Assembly: GCF_900111275.1 (NCBI RefSeq)
Contig: NZ_FOGR01000006.1
Span: 124,001 to 188,000, forward strand
From: Rhizobium sp. NFR03
Lineage (GTDB): Bacteria > Pseudomonadota > Alphaproteobacteria > Rhizobiales > Rhizobiaceae
Direction: 5' to 3'
Length of the DNA stretch: 64,000 bases
A program made the position numbers and the translations under genes. The notes beneath the pieces are model-generated. The model was not told the origin of the DNA. It saw only the letters and a list, made by a program, of their open reading frames with translations, and did no database searches. The stretch's first letter is position 1; each line of letters opens with the position of its first letter. Below, piece after piece: positions 38,501 to 47,242 of the stretch.

Positions 38501-38854
38501 CAGACGATCGGTGAAGATGTGCCCGCGCTCGAGATCGCCCGCCAGCTGCACCTCGTCGATGGCGACGAAGGCTGCTTTCGTCTCGCGCGGCATGGCCTCG
38601 ACGGTGCAGACGGAATAGCGGGCGAGATGCGGGGTGATCTTCTCTTCGCCGGTGACGAGCGCGACATTGTGCGCCCCGACCCGTTCAACGACACGCGTGT
38701 AGACTTCGCGGGCGAGAAGACGCAAGGGAAGGCCGATGACGCCGGATTCATGCGCGACCATGCGTTCGATCGCATAATGCGTCTTGCCGGTGTTGGTCGG
38801 GCCGAGGACCGCGATCACGCCGCGGCCACTCAAGATCATCGGTTGGTCAGGCAC
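35558..38854 (-). CDS. SUV3-like superfamily 2 RNA/DNA helicase with low-complexity tail
   Basis: This 1,098-residue protein has helicase motif I GPTNTGKTH (residues 18-26), motif II DEVQ (about 98) and motif VI QIAGRAGRH, followed by the SUV3-type C-terminal helical region (to about residue 830). After that come about 110 residues rich in Ala/Thr/Glu and then about 120 residues rich in Arg/Gly/Asp/Pro, closing with DSPFAKLAALKEQMKK. Mitochondrial SUV3 is the closest well-studied relative and unwinds RNA for the degradosome. The basic disordered tail resembles RNA-binding tails of degradosome proteins, which is inference. It is cotranscribed with the S4 gene. Confidence 0.9.
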   Translation of the reverse strand: MPDQPMILSGRGVIAVLGPTNTGKTHYAIERMVAHESGVIGLPLRLLAREVYTRVVERVGAHNVALVTGEEKITPHLARYSVCTVEAMPRETKAAFVAIDEVQLAGDLERGHIFTDRLMHLRGRSETLLLGASTMRPILEHLLPGITIVERPRLSQLLYAGSKKITRLPQRSAIVAFSADEVYAIAELIRRQRGGAAVVLGALSPRTRNAQVALYQEGDVEYLVATDAIGMGLNLDVDHVAFAQDRKYDGYQFRNLNPGELAQIAGRAGRHLRDGTFGVTSRVEPFDDELVHRIEQHQFDPVRVLQWRSKALDFTSLTTLKKTLEAPPAVHGLTRALPAVDQQALEFLTTLPEVKALATNARTVEKLWEACALPDYRRIAPAQHADLIANIYSDLVRRGTVNEDFMSEQVRRADHTDGEIDTLSARIAQIRTWTYVSNRPGWLADPTHWQEKTREIEDRLSDALHERLTKRFVDRRTSVLMKRLRENAMLEAEISVNGDVFVEGHHVGQLTGFRFVLATTTDGLDARAVQGAAQKALALEFEARAARLHAAGNADLALSSDGLVRWLGDPVARLASSDHIMRPRVILLADDQLQGAARDHVSARIERYVNHHIATVLKPLDDLSRAEDLQGLAKGLAFQLVESLGVLFRRDVAEDVKSLDQEARASIRRHGIRFGAYHIFMPALLKPAPAELITLLWALKNDGLDKPGYGDLIPVLAAGRTSIVTDPSYERMFYKLAGFRFLGKRAVRIDILERLADLIRPLLQWKPGTTVRPEGAYDGRRFTTTTAMLSILGATPDDMEEILKGLGYRADSVKPEEAAAFLGAQAPATIPATPKAEPAETDIETTELETGDATASDDAATTDVASGEDTPAETATEEAPVETAPAAEAEAASDTPVTDDTPAVEETAVSDQVAEPAPVAADAAASDAVATDAPEAEVKPVLLWRPGGRSDNQRPGERRPGQRDARNGDRRSGNRPGQDKAASAPGDGSAPADGRPQGRRDERDGERKAGAGRHDGGRPDRNRGRDGKPADGARGDNKGDRGERRDRNDRPGGKPGGSGHGKSQAPATFEARPPRKDKPIDPDSPFAKLAALKEQMKK

Positions 38855-38991
38855 GTTTCAGACCTTGCGCATTGTATGGGCGGCAAACGTCGAAGCGTCG
38901 GCGGCGCGACACACATGACCACGCGGCGCGGGAAACACAAGGCCAAGCCGGCAAAAAGACCGGTCTTCGCCCTGCGATGGATGCGATTTTT

Positions 38992-39717
38992 CTAGACGAA
39001 GAACTGGCCGCCATTCGCCGACAGCGTGGATCCGGTGATGAAACCGGCATCGTCGGACGCCAGGAACACCACGCAGCGCGCCACTTCCTCGGGCTCGCCG
39101 AGCCGGCCGACCGGGATCTGCGGGATGATGCGCTCGTTCAACACCTTTTCAGGAATGGCGCGTACCATTTCCGTGCCGATATAACCGGGGCAGATGGCGT
39201 TGACAGTGATACCCTTTGCGGCACCTTCCTGTGCAAGCGCTTTGGTGAAACCGATATCGCCGGCCTTGGAGGCGGAATAGTTGGCCTGGCCCATCTGGCC
39301 CTTCTGCCCGTTGATCGAGGAAATATTGACGACACGGCCGAAATTGCGGTCGCGCATGCCGGACCAGACCGGATGCGTCATGTTGAAAAGGCCGTTCAGA
39401 TTGACGTTGACGACCTCGTTCCACTGCGACGGCGTCATCTTGTGGAACATAGCGTCGCGGGTAATGCCGGCATTATTGACCAGAACCTCGACTGGCCCCA
39501 GAGCCTCCTCGATCGTCGCCGCACCGGCCGCACAGCTGGCATAGTCCGAGACATCCCATTTGAAGACAGGAATGCCCGTGACGTCGGAGAAGGCCTGCGC
39601 CTTTTCATCGTTTCCGGCGTAATTCGCGGCCACGCGATAACCGGCACCCTTGAGCGCAATCGAAATAGCGGCACCGATGCCACGCGTTCCACCCGTTACC
39701 AAGGCAACCCTGCTCAT
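38992..39717 (-). CDS. phaB: Acetoacetyl-CoA reductase (NADPH)
   Basis: This 241-residue short-chain dehydrogenase has the Rossmann motif TGGTRGIG near the N-terminus, NNAG, and the catalytic Ser-Tyr-Lys set in SSINGQKGQMGQANYSASKAG-type sequence (split here as ISSINGQKGQ and ANYSASKAG). It reduces acetoacetyl-CoA to (R)-3-hydroxybutyryl-CoA for polyhydroxybutyrate. It follows phaA after 111 bases, but a strong hairpin in the gap suggests attenuation or separate promoters. The PHB synthase gene is not in the window. Confidence 0.95.
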   Translation of the reverse strand: MSRVALVTGGTRGIGAAISIALKGAGYRVAANYAGNDEKAQAFSDVTGIPVFKWDVSDYASCAAGAATIEEALGPVEVLVNNAGITRDAMFHKMTPSQWNEVVNVNLNGLFNMTHPVWSGMRDRNFGRVVNISSINGQKGQMGQANYSASKAGDIGFTKALAQEGAAKGITVNAICPGYIGTEMVRAIPEKVLNERIIPQIPVGRLGEPEEVARCVVFLASDDAGFITGSTLSANGGQFFV

Positions 39718-39787
39718 GCTCGTCCTCCCTCAATCGTTCTTTTCTTCAAGGCGTATGATGTCGCCCCGACCGACGCTGGTGAAAATG

Positions 39788-39814
39788 AAAAGGCCGGCTC
39801 GGCGCCGGCCTTCA
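39788..39814 (-). terminator. Terminator between phaA and phaB
   Basis: On the minus strand AAGGCCGGC, a 5-base loop and GCCGGCCTT form 9 perfect pairs, followed by TTC. It lies 15 bases after the phaA stop. Confidence 0.75.
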
Positions 39815-39828
39815 TAGCGGGTCCTTCC

Positions 39829-41010
39829 TCAAAGACCCTCGACGCAGAGCGCGATGCCCATGCCGCCGCCGATGCAGAGCGTGGCGAGGCCGCGCTTGGC
39901 GCCGCGGCGTTTCATCTCGAACAGCAACGTGTTGAGAATACGCGCGCCCGAAGCGCCGATCGGATGGCCGATGGCAATCGCTCCGCCGTTGACGTTGACG
40001 ATCGACGTATCCCAGCCGAGATCCTTGTTGACGGCGCAGGCCTGCGCGGCAAAGGCCTCGTTGGCTTCCACGAGGTCGAGATCGGCGGCGGACCAGCCGG
40101 CCTTTTCCAGCGCCTTGCGCGATGCCGGAATGGGGCCGGTGCCCATGATCTGCGGATCGACGCCCGCCGTTGCCCAGGAGGCGATGCGGGCGAGCGGCGT
40201 TATCCCGCGGCGTACGGCTTCCTGCTCGCTCATCAGCAACGTCGCCGCAGCCCCGTCGTTGAGGCCGGACGCATTGGCGGCCGTCACCGTGCCGTCCTTG
40301 TCGAAGGCCGGACGCAGCTTCGACATGCTCTCGATCGTCGCGCCGTGGCGGATATACTCGTCGCTATCCACCGTCACATCGCCCTTGCGGGTGGAAACGA
40401 CGAAGGGAATGATCTCGTCGGTGAAACGACCGGCTTTCTGAGCGGCTTCCGCCTTGTTCTGTGAGCCGAGCGCGAACTGGTCCTGATCGTCCCGAGACAG
40501 CTGCCATTTCTTGGCGATGTTCTCGGCCGTCACACCCATGTGATAGCCATGGAACGCGTCCGTCAGACCATCCTTGATCATGGTGTCGATCATCTTGAAG
40601 TCGCCCATTTTCACGCCCGAGCGCAGATGCGCACAGTGAGGCGCCATGGACATGGACTCCATGCCGCCGGCGACGATGATGGAGGCATCGCCCGTGGCGA
40701 TCTGCTGCATGCCGAGCGCGACCGCCCGCAGGCCGGAGCCGCAGAGCTGGTTCATGCCCCAGGCCGTCTTCTCCTGCGGCACGCCCGCTTTCATGGCCGC
40801 CTGCCGCGCCGGGTTCTGACCTTCGCCTGCCGAAAGCACCTGTCCGAGGATGACCTCGTCCACCTCGGCAGCCTCAAGGCCCGCCCGTGCCAGCACACCC
40901 TTGATGACGGCGGCACCCAGCTCGTGCGCCGGGGTATTGGCAAACGAACCATTGAATGCGCCGACGGCGGTACGGCCCGCGCTTGCGATGACGATGGATG
41001 GTGTGCTCAT
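39829..41010 (-). CDS. phaA: Acetyl-CoA acetyltransferase (beta-ketothiolase)
   Basis: This 393-residue thiolase condenses two acetyl-CoA to acetoacetyl-CoA. The nucleophilic cysteine is Cys90 in [10 protein letters not shown], the histidine lies in [11 protein letters not shown], and the second cysteine is in CIGGGMGIA near the C-terminus. The ATG at 41010 ([13 protein letters not shown]) is the family start. With phaB downstream and divergent phaR, it forms the PHB precursor locus. Confidence 0.96.
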   Translation of the reverse strand: MSTPSIVIASAGRTAVGAFNGSFANTPAHELGAAVIKGVLARAGLEAAEVDEVILGQVLSAGEGQNPARQAAMKAGVPQEKTAWGMNQLCGSGLRAVALGMQQIATGDASIIVAGGMESMSMAPHCAHLRSGVKMGDFKMIDTMIKDGLTDAFHGYHMGVTAENIAKKWQLSRDDQDQFALGSQNKAEAAQKAGRFTDEIIPFVVSTRKGDVTVDSDEYIRHGATIESMSKLRPAFDKDGTVTAANASGLNDGAAATLLMSEQEAVRRGITPLARIASWATAGVDPQIMGTGPIPASRKALEKAGWSAADLDLVEANEAFAAQACAVNKDLGWDTSIVNVNGGAIAIGHPIGASGARILNTLLFEMKRRGAKRGLATLCIGGGMGIALCVEGL

Positions 41011-41232
41011 CACGGTCTCCTCCCTGGTGATGCATTCGGACCCGGCTGGCGAGCCCCCTTCATGAGCCAAGACTGAACGAGGTCCGCGCGCAAGTCAAAG
41101 CGTAAGTGGATAAACCTGCAGGTTGATACGCGAGCGTGATCACTGCACCGCACAAAGAGATTGTCTTATGGCGCGATTTCCGCATATCCTCATGAAATGC
41201 TATAAAAACAGCAATTTGGGGAGGAGACCCTG

Positions 41233-41814
41233 ATGGCGAAGCAGGACGGTCAGATCGTTATCAAGAAATACGCGAACCGGCGGCTCTACAATACGGGAAC
41301 GAGCACCTACGTCACGCTCGACGATCTCGCGGTCATGGTCAAAAAGGGGGAGGAATTCAATGTTCAGGACGCCAAGAGCGGGGATGACATCACCCACTCC
41401 GTCCTGACGCAGATCATCTTCGAGCAGGAAAGCAAAACCGGCAACACGCTCCTGCCGATTTCCTTTCTGCGCCAGCTCATCGCCTTCTACGGTGACCAGA
41501 TGCAGGCTGTCGTGCCGAGCTACCTCGAACATTCCATGCAGGCCTTCACCGACCAGCAGGTGCAGATGCGCGAGCAGATCGGCAAGGCCTTCGGCGACAC
41601 GCCTTTGAGCAAGAACCTTCAGGTGCCGCTGCAACTGGTCGAGGAACAGGTGAAGCGCAACACCGAGATGTTCCATCAGGCGATGCAGATGTTCTCGCCC
41701 TTCATGGCCGCCGCTCCGCAGGCGCGTGAACCGCGCAAGGCCGAGGCCAAGGACATCGACGAACTGAAGGAGCAGCTGCGCGCGCTCCAGAGCAAGCTCG
41801 AAAACCTCACCTGA
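41233..41814 (+). CDS. phaR: Polyhydroxyalkanoate synthesis repressor PhaR
   Basis: This 193-residue regulator has the N-terminal PHB/PHA accumulation DNA-binding domain (VIKKYANRRLYNTGTSTYVT and following, about residues 8-65), a linker and a C-terminal coiled coil (DIDELKEQLRALQSKLENL). PhaR binds PHB and DNA and represses phasin and PHB genes until polymer accumulates. GGAGGAG lies about 7 bases upstream of the ATG. It is divergent from phaA across 222 bases, where its operator probably lies. Confidence 0.95.
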   Translation: MAKQDGQIVIKKYANRRLYNTGTSTYVTLDDLAVMVKKGEEFNVQDAKSGDDITHSVLTQIIFEQESKTGNTLLPISFLRQLIAFYGDQMQAVVPSYLEHSMQAFTDQQVQMREQIGKAFGDTPLSKNLQVPLQLVEEQVKRNTEMFHQAMQMFSPFMAAAPQAREPRKAEAKDIDELKEQLRALQSKLENLT

Positions 41815-41889
41815 GGTCTCGCTTCATGCTTGGACGGAAACGGCGGCTCTTGAGCAACCGTTTGCTTCCACGCGCGTGTGTCTGAGCCA

Positions 41890-42321
41890 TCAAAGCCCGA
41901 TCGACACGTCCCGCCCGGCGGTGCGCATGGAGATCGTGAAGCCGGCGATGACGTCGATGAGGCTGATCGCCATCAGAATGAAGAAGACGTCGGTCGCGGC
42001 ACCCCCCACCAGCAGGAACTCGACCAGGAAGACGATGAAGAGCACCATCGACAGGATGTGATCGACCAGCGTCTTGGAACTCGTGCGGGTGGCTTTCAGG
42101 ATTTCCACGAACAGGAGAACAAGGCTTCCCACGATCAGGAGATCGCCGACGCTCATGCTCCATGTCGCTCCGGACAGCATTGCAAGGCTCGTTACGGTCT
42201 GCTCGAACACGGCGACGCCGCCCGCCCCGAGCGCCCCGGTCATCGCGAGGTTGTAGAGCGCGAATGGCAGGATCAGGAGGGGAATGGAGGCAAGCATGGC
42301 ATGTTTCCTGGCTGGCGACAT
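41890..42321 (-). CDS. Four-helix integral membrane protein of unknown family
   Basis: This 143-residue protein has about four hydrophobic helices: IPLLILPFALYNLAMTG, MSVGDLLIVGSLVLLFVEIL, ILSMVLFIVFLVEFLLVG and FFILMAISLIDVIAGFTI. The loop between helices 2 and 3 (KATRTSSKTLVDH) is charged. Homologues of this type are common uncharacterised neighbours of PHA genes in rhizobia, but I do not recognise a named family. It converges with phaR across 75 bases. Confidence 0.78.
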   Translation of the reverse strand: MSPARKHAMLASIPLLILPFALYNLAMTGALGAGGVAVFEQTVTSLAMLSGATWSMSVGDLLIVGSLVLLFVEILKATRTSSKTLVDHILSMVLFIVFLVEFLLVGGAATDVFFILMAISLIDVIAGFTISMRTAGRDVSIGL

Positions 42322-42490
42322 CGGCGGGTTTCGTAACGGGCCTTCACTCCGGGTATGAACCAGCGATGTGAGGCAATCAAGGCTTTGGCAGATCTACGCT
42401 ACGGATCGGCAAGGCACAGGCAGGCATGCCATTCCGACACCCATATCCACATCCAGCCGACCGACAAAATACCGACGCCCGCAAATGCGA

Positions 42491-42518
42491 AAAAGGCCGG
42501 CGCGGTGGCCAGCCCTTT
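42491..42518 (-). terminator. Probable terminator of rpmF
   Basis: On the minus strand AAGG, GCTGGC, a 6-base loop, GCCGGC and CCTTTTT form a stem with one bulge and a T-run, about 70 bases after the rpmF stop. Confidence 0.5.
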
Positions 42519-42587
42519 CCAAACCTTGTCTTCTCGTTCATCCGTCCAGAGCATCGCCAAACGGCGTGCCTACCGGACGGAGAAAGA

Positions 42588-42770
42588 TCAGCTCGCCTTC
42601 GGCGTCAGAACCTGACGACCGCGATACATGCCGGTCTTCATGTCGATGTGATGCGGACGACGCAGTTCACCGGAGTTCTTGTCTTCGATGTAGGTCGGGG
42701 TCTTCAGCGCGTCTGCAGAACGGCGCATGCCGCGCTTCGACGGGCTCGTTTTTCTCTTAGGAACAGCCAT
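42588..42770 (-). CDS. rpmF: 50S ribosomal protein L32
   Basis: This 60-residue basic ribosomal protein shows the family N-terminus [17 protein letters not shown] and the [15 protein letters not shown] block. The zinc cysteines found in some L32 proteins are absent, as in other alphaproteobacteria. The ATG at 42770 has GGAG 8 bases upstream; an ATG three codons earlier would add residues absent from the family. Confidence 0.96.
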   Translation of the reverse strand: MAVPKRKTSPSKRGMRRSADALKTPTYIEDKNSGELRRPHHIDMKTGMYRGRQVLTPKAS

Positions 42771-42942
42771 TTCAAACACTCCACGTATCGGGGGAAACCA
42801 CCAGTCTGCGGACCGTTGAACGGGCCGGGATGAAGGCGTTTCAATCTCGGAATTGGCCGGGCTTATACATGCAAGATGCCATCTTGGCCAGACCCCACAG
42901 GTTTTTTTTGCCCAGGCACTGCGAACTTTCGAAAAGGCGCGC

Positions 42943-43590
42943 TCAGGCTTCGTCTTCCGGCACGATCCAGGTCTCCGCCAGCGCGTCCGTCTGCCACGCG
43001 AGGAAGGCGGGATGCGCCTTCACGGCCGTCATATAGGCCAGCGACACCGGATCTCGCGTCAGCGCGTAGATCTCCAGCCGGTTCACGACCGGCGCAAACA
43101 TCGCATCCGCAGCCGTGAAGCGGCCGAACAGAAACGGGCCGCCCGACTTGGCCAGCGCCTCTGCCCAGATGGCCTCGATCCGTGCGACATCCTCCATCAC
43201 CCCCTCCGGCAGGGCGATCGCGCCGACCGGCCGGCGGATGTTCATCGGGCAGGCCCCGCGAAGCGCACGGAACCCTGCCAGCATCTCCATCGAGATGCTG
43301 CGTGCCATGGCCCGATCCGCCCGATCCCCAGGCCAGAGACCGGCTTCCGGAAAAAGCTCGGCGACATATTCGATGATCGCAAGCGATTCCCATACGCGAA
43401 CCGCGCCGTGATGCAGCACCGGAACCCGGCCCGTCGGCGAAAGCTCCCGGAAACGCGGATTACCGTTCGGAAAGTCGAAGGGGATGACGACATCGGTAAA
43501 GGGAACGCCGCAGCCTTTCAGGGCCAGCCACGGCCGCAGCGACCAGGAGGAATAGTTCTTGTTGCCGACATAAAGGACGAGGTCGCTCAT
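42943..43590 (-). CDS. Glutathione S-transferase family protein
   Basis: This 215-residue protein has an N-terminal thioredoxin-like domain beginning [20 protein letters not shown], in which the Ser/Trp motif of the maleylacetoacetate-isomerase/YfcF-like GST group is visible, then the glutathione-site ES in [14 protein letters not shown], and an all-helical C-terminal domain. It is probably a cytosolic detoxification enzyme; the substrate is unknown. It ends a run that begins with mtgA. Confidence 0.88.
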   Translation of the reverse strand: MSDLVLYVGNKNYSSWSLRPWLALKGCGVPFTDVVIPFDFPNGNPRFRELSPTGRVPVLHHGAVRVWESLAIIEYVAELFPEAGLWPGDRADRAMARSISMEMLAGFRALRGACPMNIRRPVGAIALPEGVMEDVARIEAIWAEALAKSGGPFLFGRFTAADAMFAPVVNRLEIYALTRDPVSLAYMTAVKAHPAFLAWQTDALAETWIVPEDEA

Positions 43591-43662
43591 GCTGGGTTCT
43601 CCGGTAGCGGTCCCGGCGTTAGAGCAGACCCTTGGGAGGTCATCCAATCAAAAGGCGTGATT

Positions 43663-44442
43663 TCAGGGATAAAGGCACTTGATGTATCCACCCGACGCGC
43701 CTGCCCGCCGCTCGATCATGGAGGCGAGGCGCTTCAGCCCACGCCCCGGCTTCCCGGCATTGCGGTCGATGGGATTGGGCAGGGAGACCGCGAGAAGTGC
43801 CGCCTGCCGGCGCGTCAGCTTGGAGGCGGACACCCCGAAATGATGCTGGGCTGCGGCCTCGGCGCCATAGATGCCCGGGCCCCATTCGGCAATATTCAGG
43901 TAGATCTCCATCAGTCGCCGCTTGGTCCAGACGAAATCGGCCGCCAGCGCCAGCGGCAGCTCCATGGCCTTGCGCACGAAAGAGCGGCCATTCCAGAGAA
44001 ACAGGTTCTTCGCCGTCTGCATGGGAATGGTGCTCGCGCCGCGCGTCTGCTCGCCCTCGAGCGCGTCATCCACGACACCGCGCATCTGCACCCAGTCGAC
44101 GCCGGCATGCATGCAGAACTGCCCGTCTTCCGACATCATGACCGACTGGACGAGATTGGGAGAAATCTTCTCGAACGGTACCCATTGCCGATCATAGCCA
44201 CGCAGAAGCGCGAGATCGCGCAGCATGAGAGACGACACCGGATGCACGAAACTCGGCGAATAGAGGATGATCAGGGCGTAGGGCAGCAGGAGGAGGACGA
44301 CCGCGATGGCGAGAAGCTGGCGCCACCGGCGCCTGACCCGCGCGAAAATGCCTCGTTTGGTGTTGGACCGCAGTTCCTCATCTCCACCTGTATCCGGCCC
44401 GTGAACGTCCTGACGTTCAGGTTCCAGCCTCGCCGGATCCAT
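43663..44442 (-). CDS. mtgA: Monofunctional peptidoglycan glycosyltransferase MtgA
   Basis: The protein has a single membrane anchor ([19 protein letters not shown], about residues 43-62 from this start) and the GT51 fold with the catalytic block [32 protein letters not shown] and [19 protein letters not shown]. It polymerises lipid II glycan chains in the periplasm. The start is uncertain: the frame is open much further upstream, through an acidic, Pro-rich segment and even into the opposite strand of ispA. ATG 44442 gives a typical length (259 residues), but an N-terminal cytoplasmic extension of up to about 60 residues, with a TTG start near 44640, cannot be ruled out. Confidence 0.85.
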   Translation of the reverse strand: MDPARLEPERQDVHGPDTGGDEELRSNTKRGIFARVRRRWRQLLAIAVVLLLLPYALIILYSPSFVHPVSSLMLRDLALLRGYDRQWVPFEKISPNLVQSVMMSEDGQFCMHAGVDWVQMRGVVDDALEGEQTRGASTIPMQTAKNLFLWNGRSFVRKAMELPLALAADFVWTKRRLMEIYLNIAEWGPGIYGAEAAAQHHFGVSASKLTRRQAALLAVSLPNPIDRNAGKPGRGLKRLASMIERRAGASGGYIKCLYP

Positions 44443-44779
44443 GCGGACACTGTCGCGCAAGGATAGGTCTTCGGCGCGAACCTCATGTGTCCGTGGTTGA
44501 GCGCCGGCATCACGGACCTCTGCGACATCAGGCTCCCATGGCACATCGGCCGGGAGCTTACGGGTGTCTGACCCCCGCGATTCTGGCTCACGTGGTTCGG
44601 GTACGATATCCCAATTCTGATCGTCCCGACTGATCAACCCGCCGTCGCCCCATCCGCGTCTCCCGTCATAGTCTAAGATCGGGCGGATTTGAACGTCCTT
44701 TTCACCGCTGTCCCCTTTAGAGACGGCCTTCCCGGTGAAAATTATTGAACGCGCCGCACGCTCATGCCAAAGAGCCGCC

Positions 44780-45694
44780 ATGAACGCAGCTGCCCAGACC
44801 TTCGACATCAAGCTCCGGGAGGGTGCCGACCAGGTCAAGGCCTGCCTCGAAGCACTCCTGAGCGACACGGTCGCGCCCGACGAGATCGCCCGCCCGCCCG
44901 CACTGCTGGCCGCCATGCGCCATGGCGTGCTGAACGGCGGCAAGCGGCTGCGCCCCTTTCTGGTGATGGAGAGCACCGCACTTTTTGGCGGAGATGGCAA
45001 AGCCGCCATTCGCGTCGCTGCCGCTCTTGAATGCGTGCATTGCTATTCCCTCGTCCACGACGATCTGCCGGCCATGGACGATGACGACCTGCGCCGTGGC
45101 CAGCCGACGGTCCACATCGCCTATGGGGAGGCGAATGCCATCCTCGCCGGCGACAGCCTGCTCACTCTTGCCTTCGACATTCTGGCCGGACCCGAGACCG
45201 CACTGCCGGATGCTGTGAAGACGGCACTCGTGCTGGCCCTCGCCCGCGCCTCGGGCCTTGGCGGCATGGCCGGCGGGCAGGCGCTCGATCTCGCAGCGGA
45301 AACAAGAGCCCCCGACGAACAGGGCATCGTCACGCTCCAGGCCATGAAGACCGGCGCCCTGATCCGGTTTGCCTGCGAGGCCGGCGCCATCGTCTCCGGC
45401 GCGCCTGCCGAAGACCGTGCGCGCCTGCGCCAGTTCGGCGAACGCATCGGCCGCGCCTTCCAGCTCGCCGACGACCTTCTCGACCTCAAGGCCGACGCCG
45501 AGACAATGGGCAAGGCGACCGGCAAGGACGAAGCTCGCGGCAAGGCGACGCTGGTCGCCCGCCGCGGCACCGACTGGGCCGAAGCCGAACTGGCGCGACT
45601 GGTCGCAGAGGCAAGCGCCCTCCTTGCACCTTACGGCAAAGCCGGGAAAACGCTGATCGACGCCGCGGCCTTTGTCGCAAACCGCGATCATTAA
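44780..45694 (+). CDS. ispA: Farnesyl/geranyl diphosphate synthase
   Basis: This 304-residue polyprenyl synthase has the two aspartate-rich motifs, [14 protein letters not shown] (about residue 93) and [12 protein letters not shown] (about residue 232), which bind the magnesium-diphosphate. It makes farnesyl diphosphate from IPP and DMAPP or GPP for quinones, undecaprenol and hopanoids. The ATG at 44780 begins [17 protein letters not shown]; an earlier start at 44735 is less likely. It is divergent from mtgA. Confidence 0.92.
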   Translation: MNAAAQTFDIKLREGADQVKACLEALLSDTVAPDEIARPPALLAAMRHGVLNGGKRLRPFLVMESTALFGGDGKAAIRVAAALECVHCYSLVHDDLPAMDDDDLRRGQPTVHIAYGEANAILAGDSLLTLAFDILAGPETALPDAVKTALVLALARASGLGGMAGGQALDLAAETRAPDEQGIVTLQAMKTGALIRFACEAGAIVSGAPAEDRARLRQFGERIGRAFQLADDLLDLKADAETMGKATGKDEARGKATLVARRGTDWAEAELARLVAEASALLAPYGKAGKTLIDAAAFVANRDH

Positions 45695-45785
45695 GCCGAT
45701 CGGATCGCCGCGCGCGCCAATGAGACGTGAACGGCAGAGCGGCATCTGGCCACCGTGCCCACCCGTCCGCTCGACGCCACCTCCC

Positions 45786-47192
45786 CTACCGGATCAGCGC
45801 CGACTTGCCCCTCGGAAGATAGGTGCCCGCGGGCGCTTCGCTCCCGGCAGGTTGGCCGTCATTGACGATCGTCCGGCCGCGCAGAAGAACGCGGACAGGC
45901 CAGCCCCGGATATCGAGACCTTCATAGGGCGTATAGTCGGCCCCGTGGTGGAGGATGTCGTTTGTCAGCGTGGTCCGTTTTTCCGGATCCCAGAGGGCAA
46001 GGTCGGCATCCGAGCCAATGGCGACGGTGCCCTTGCGAGGGTAGAGGCCGTAGAGCTTGGCGTGGTTGGTCGACGTGACCGCAACGAACGTGTTGAGGTC
46101 GATGCGGCCCTTGATGACGCCTTCCGAAAAGAGGATGGGCAGCCGCGTGGCAACGCCCGGAATGCCGTTCGGTATCCAGCGGAAATGACGCTTGCCCTTC
46201 TCGTTCAGCTTGCCCTCGGGATCGTCGAAGCGAAAAGGGCAGTGGTCGGAGGAGAAGAGGTCGAAGACGCCCTGTTCAAGGCCTTCCCAGCATGCGTCCT
46301 GGCTCGCTTTGTCACGCGGCGGTGGCGAGCAGACGTATTTTGCGCCCTCAAGCGCATCCTGATCGAGATCGTCCGCCGTCAGCATGAGGTATTGCGGGCA
46401 GGTTTCGCCTGCGATCTTCTGGCCGCGCTGGCGGGCGCGACGGATCTCCTCCATCGCCTCGCGGTTGGAAACGTGGACGATGACGATCGGCACATCGACG
46501 ATTTCCGCAAGAGACAGAGCACGATGCGTCGCCTCGCGCTCGGCCGCGACAGGTCGGGTCGTCGCGTGGAATTTCGGCGCAAACTTGCCCTCCTCCTCGT
46601 GACGGCCGATGAGGTAGCGGATGGCATCCTCGTTCTCGCAGTGGACCATGACGAGTGCGCCGGTGCGCCGCGCCGTGTCTAGGGTGGCAAGGATCTCGTC
46701 GTCGCGCAGTCGCAAGCCCTCATACGTCATGAAGACCTTCATCGAGGTATAGCCGTCCTCGACCAGTGCCGGCACTTCCTGCCCCAGCACCTCCGGTGTG
46801 GGGTCGGTGATAACCATGTGGAACGACACATCCACATGGCATTTGTCCTCAGCCTTCGCATGGTAGATCTTGAGCGCCTCGCGCAGCGACTGCCCTTTCT
46901 CCTGCATGCAGAAAGCCATGATGGTCGTATTGCCGCCGATGGCGGCAGAGCGGGTGCCGCTGTCGAAGTCGTCGGCCATGACGATCCCGTCGCCGGAGGG
47001 CTGATCGAGATGCACATGGCTGTCGATACCGCCGGGAAGAATGAGCAGGCCCGTCGCATCAATGATCTCGTCAGCATCGGCAAGCTCCGCTGCAAGGGCT
47101 GCGATACGGCCGTCACAAATGCCGATATCGCTTTTGAACGTGTCGGAGGCCGTCACCACCGTTCCGTGGCGGATCACCGTATCGAAGCGCAT
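45786..47192 (-). CDS. Hydantoinase/dihydropyrimidinase family amidohydrolase
   Basis: This 468-residue cyclic amidase has the binuclear metal site: HVHLDQ (His59, His61), the carboxylated lysine Lys152 in TSMKVFMTYEG, and later histidines in VMVHCENED, IVIVHVSN and the Asp of FSSDHCPF. It opens five- or six-membered cyclic ureides such as hydantoins or dihydropyrimidines. The second of two adjacent ATGs (47192) is chosen because AAGGAG lies 6 bases before it and touches the first ATG. It is the last gene of the transporter operon. No N-carbamoyl-amino-acid hydrolase or hydantoin racemase gene is present, so the real substrate is open. Confidence 0.9.
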   Translation of the reverse strand: MRFDTVIRHGTVVTASDTFKSDIGICDGRIAALAAELADADEIIDATGLLILPGGIDSHVHLDQPSGDGIVMADDFDSGTRSAAIGGNTTIMAFCMQEKGQSLREALKIYHAKAEDKCHVDVSFHMVITDPTPEVLGQEVPALVEDGYTSMKVFMTYEGLRLRDDEILATLDTARRTGALVMVHCENEDAIRYLIGRHEEEGKFAPKFHATTRPVAAEREATHRALSLAEIVDVPIVIVHVSNREAMEEIRRARQRGQKIAGETCPQYLMLTADDLDQDALEGAKYVCSPPPRDKASQDACWEGLEQGVFDLFSSDHCPFRFDDPEGKLNEKGKRHFRWIPNGIPGVATRLPILFSEGVIKGRIDLNTFVAVTSTNHAKLYGLYPRKGTVAIGSDADLALWDPEKRTTLTNDILHHGADYTPYEGLDIRGWPVRVLLRGRTIVNDGQPAGSEAPAGTYLPRGKSALIR

Positions 47193-47242
47193 CGTCATCT
47201 CCTTCTTCCCTGTGTTGTTTGCGGCAGGCTCAGCGCGGCCTC

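Noticed and set aside
37511-40464. Long plus-strand frames opposite the helicase and phaA/phaB
   Set aside because: All three minus-strand genes carry catalytic motifs; the plus frames have none.
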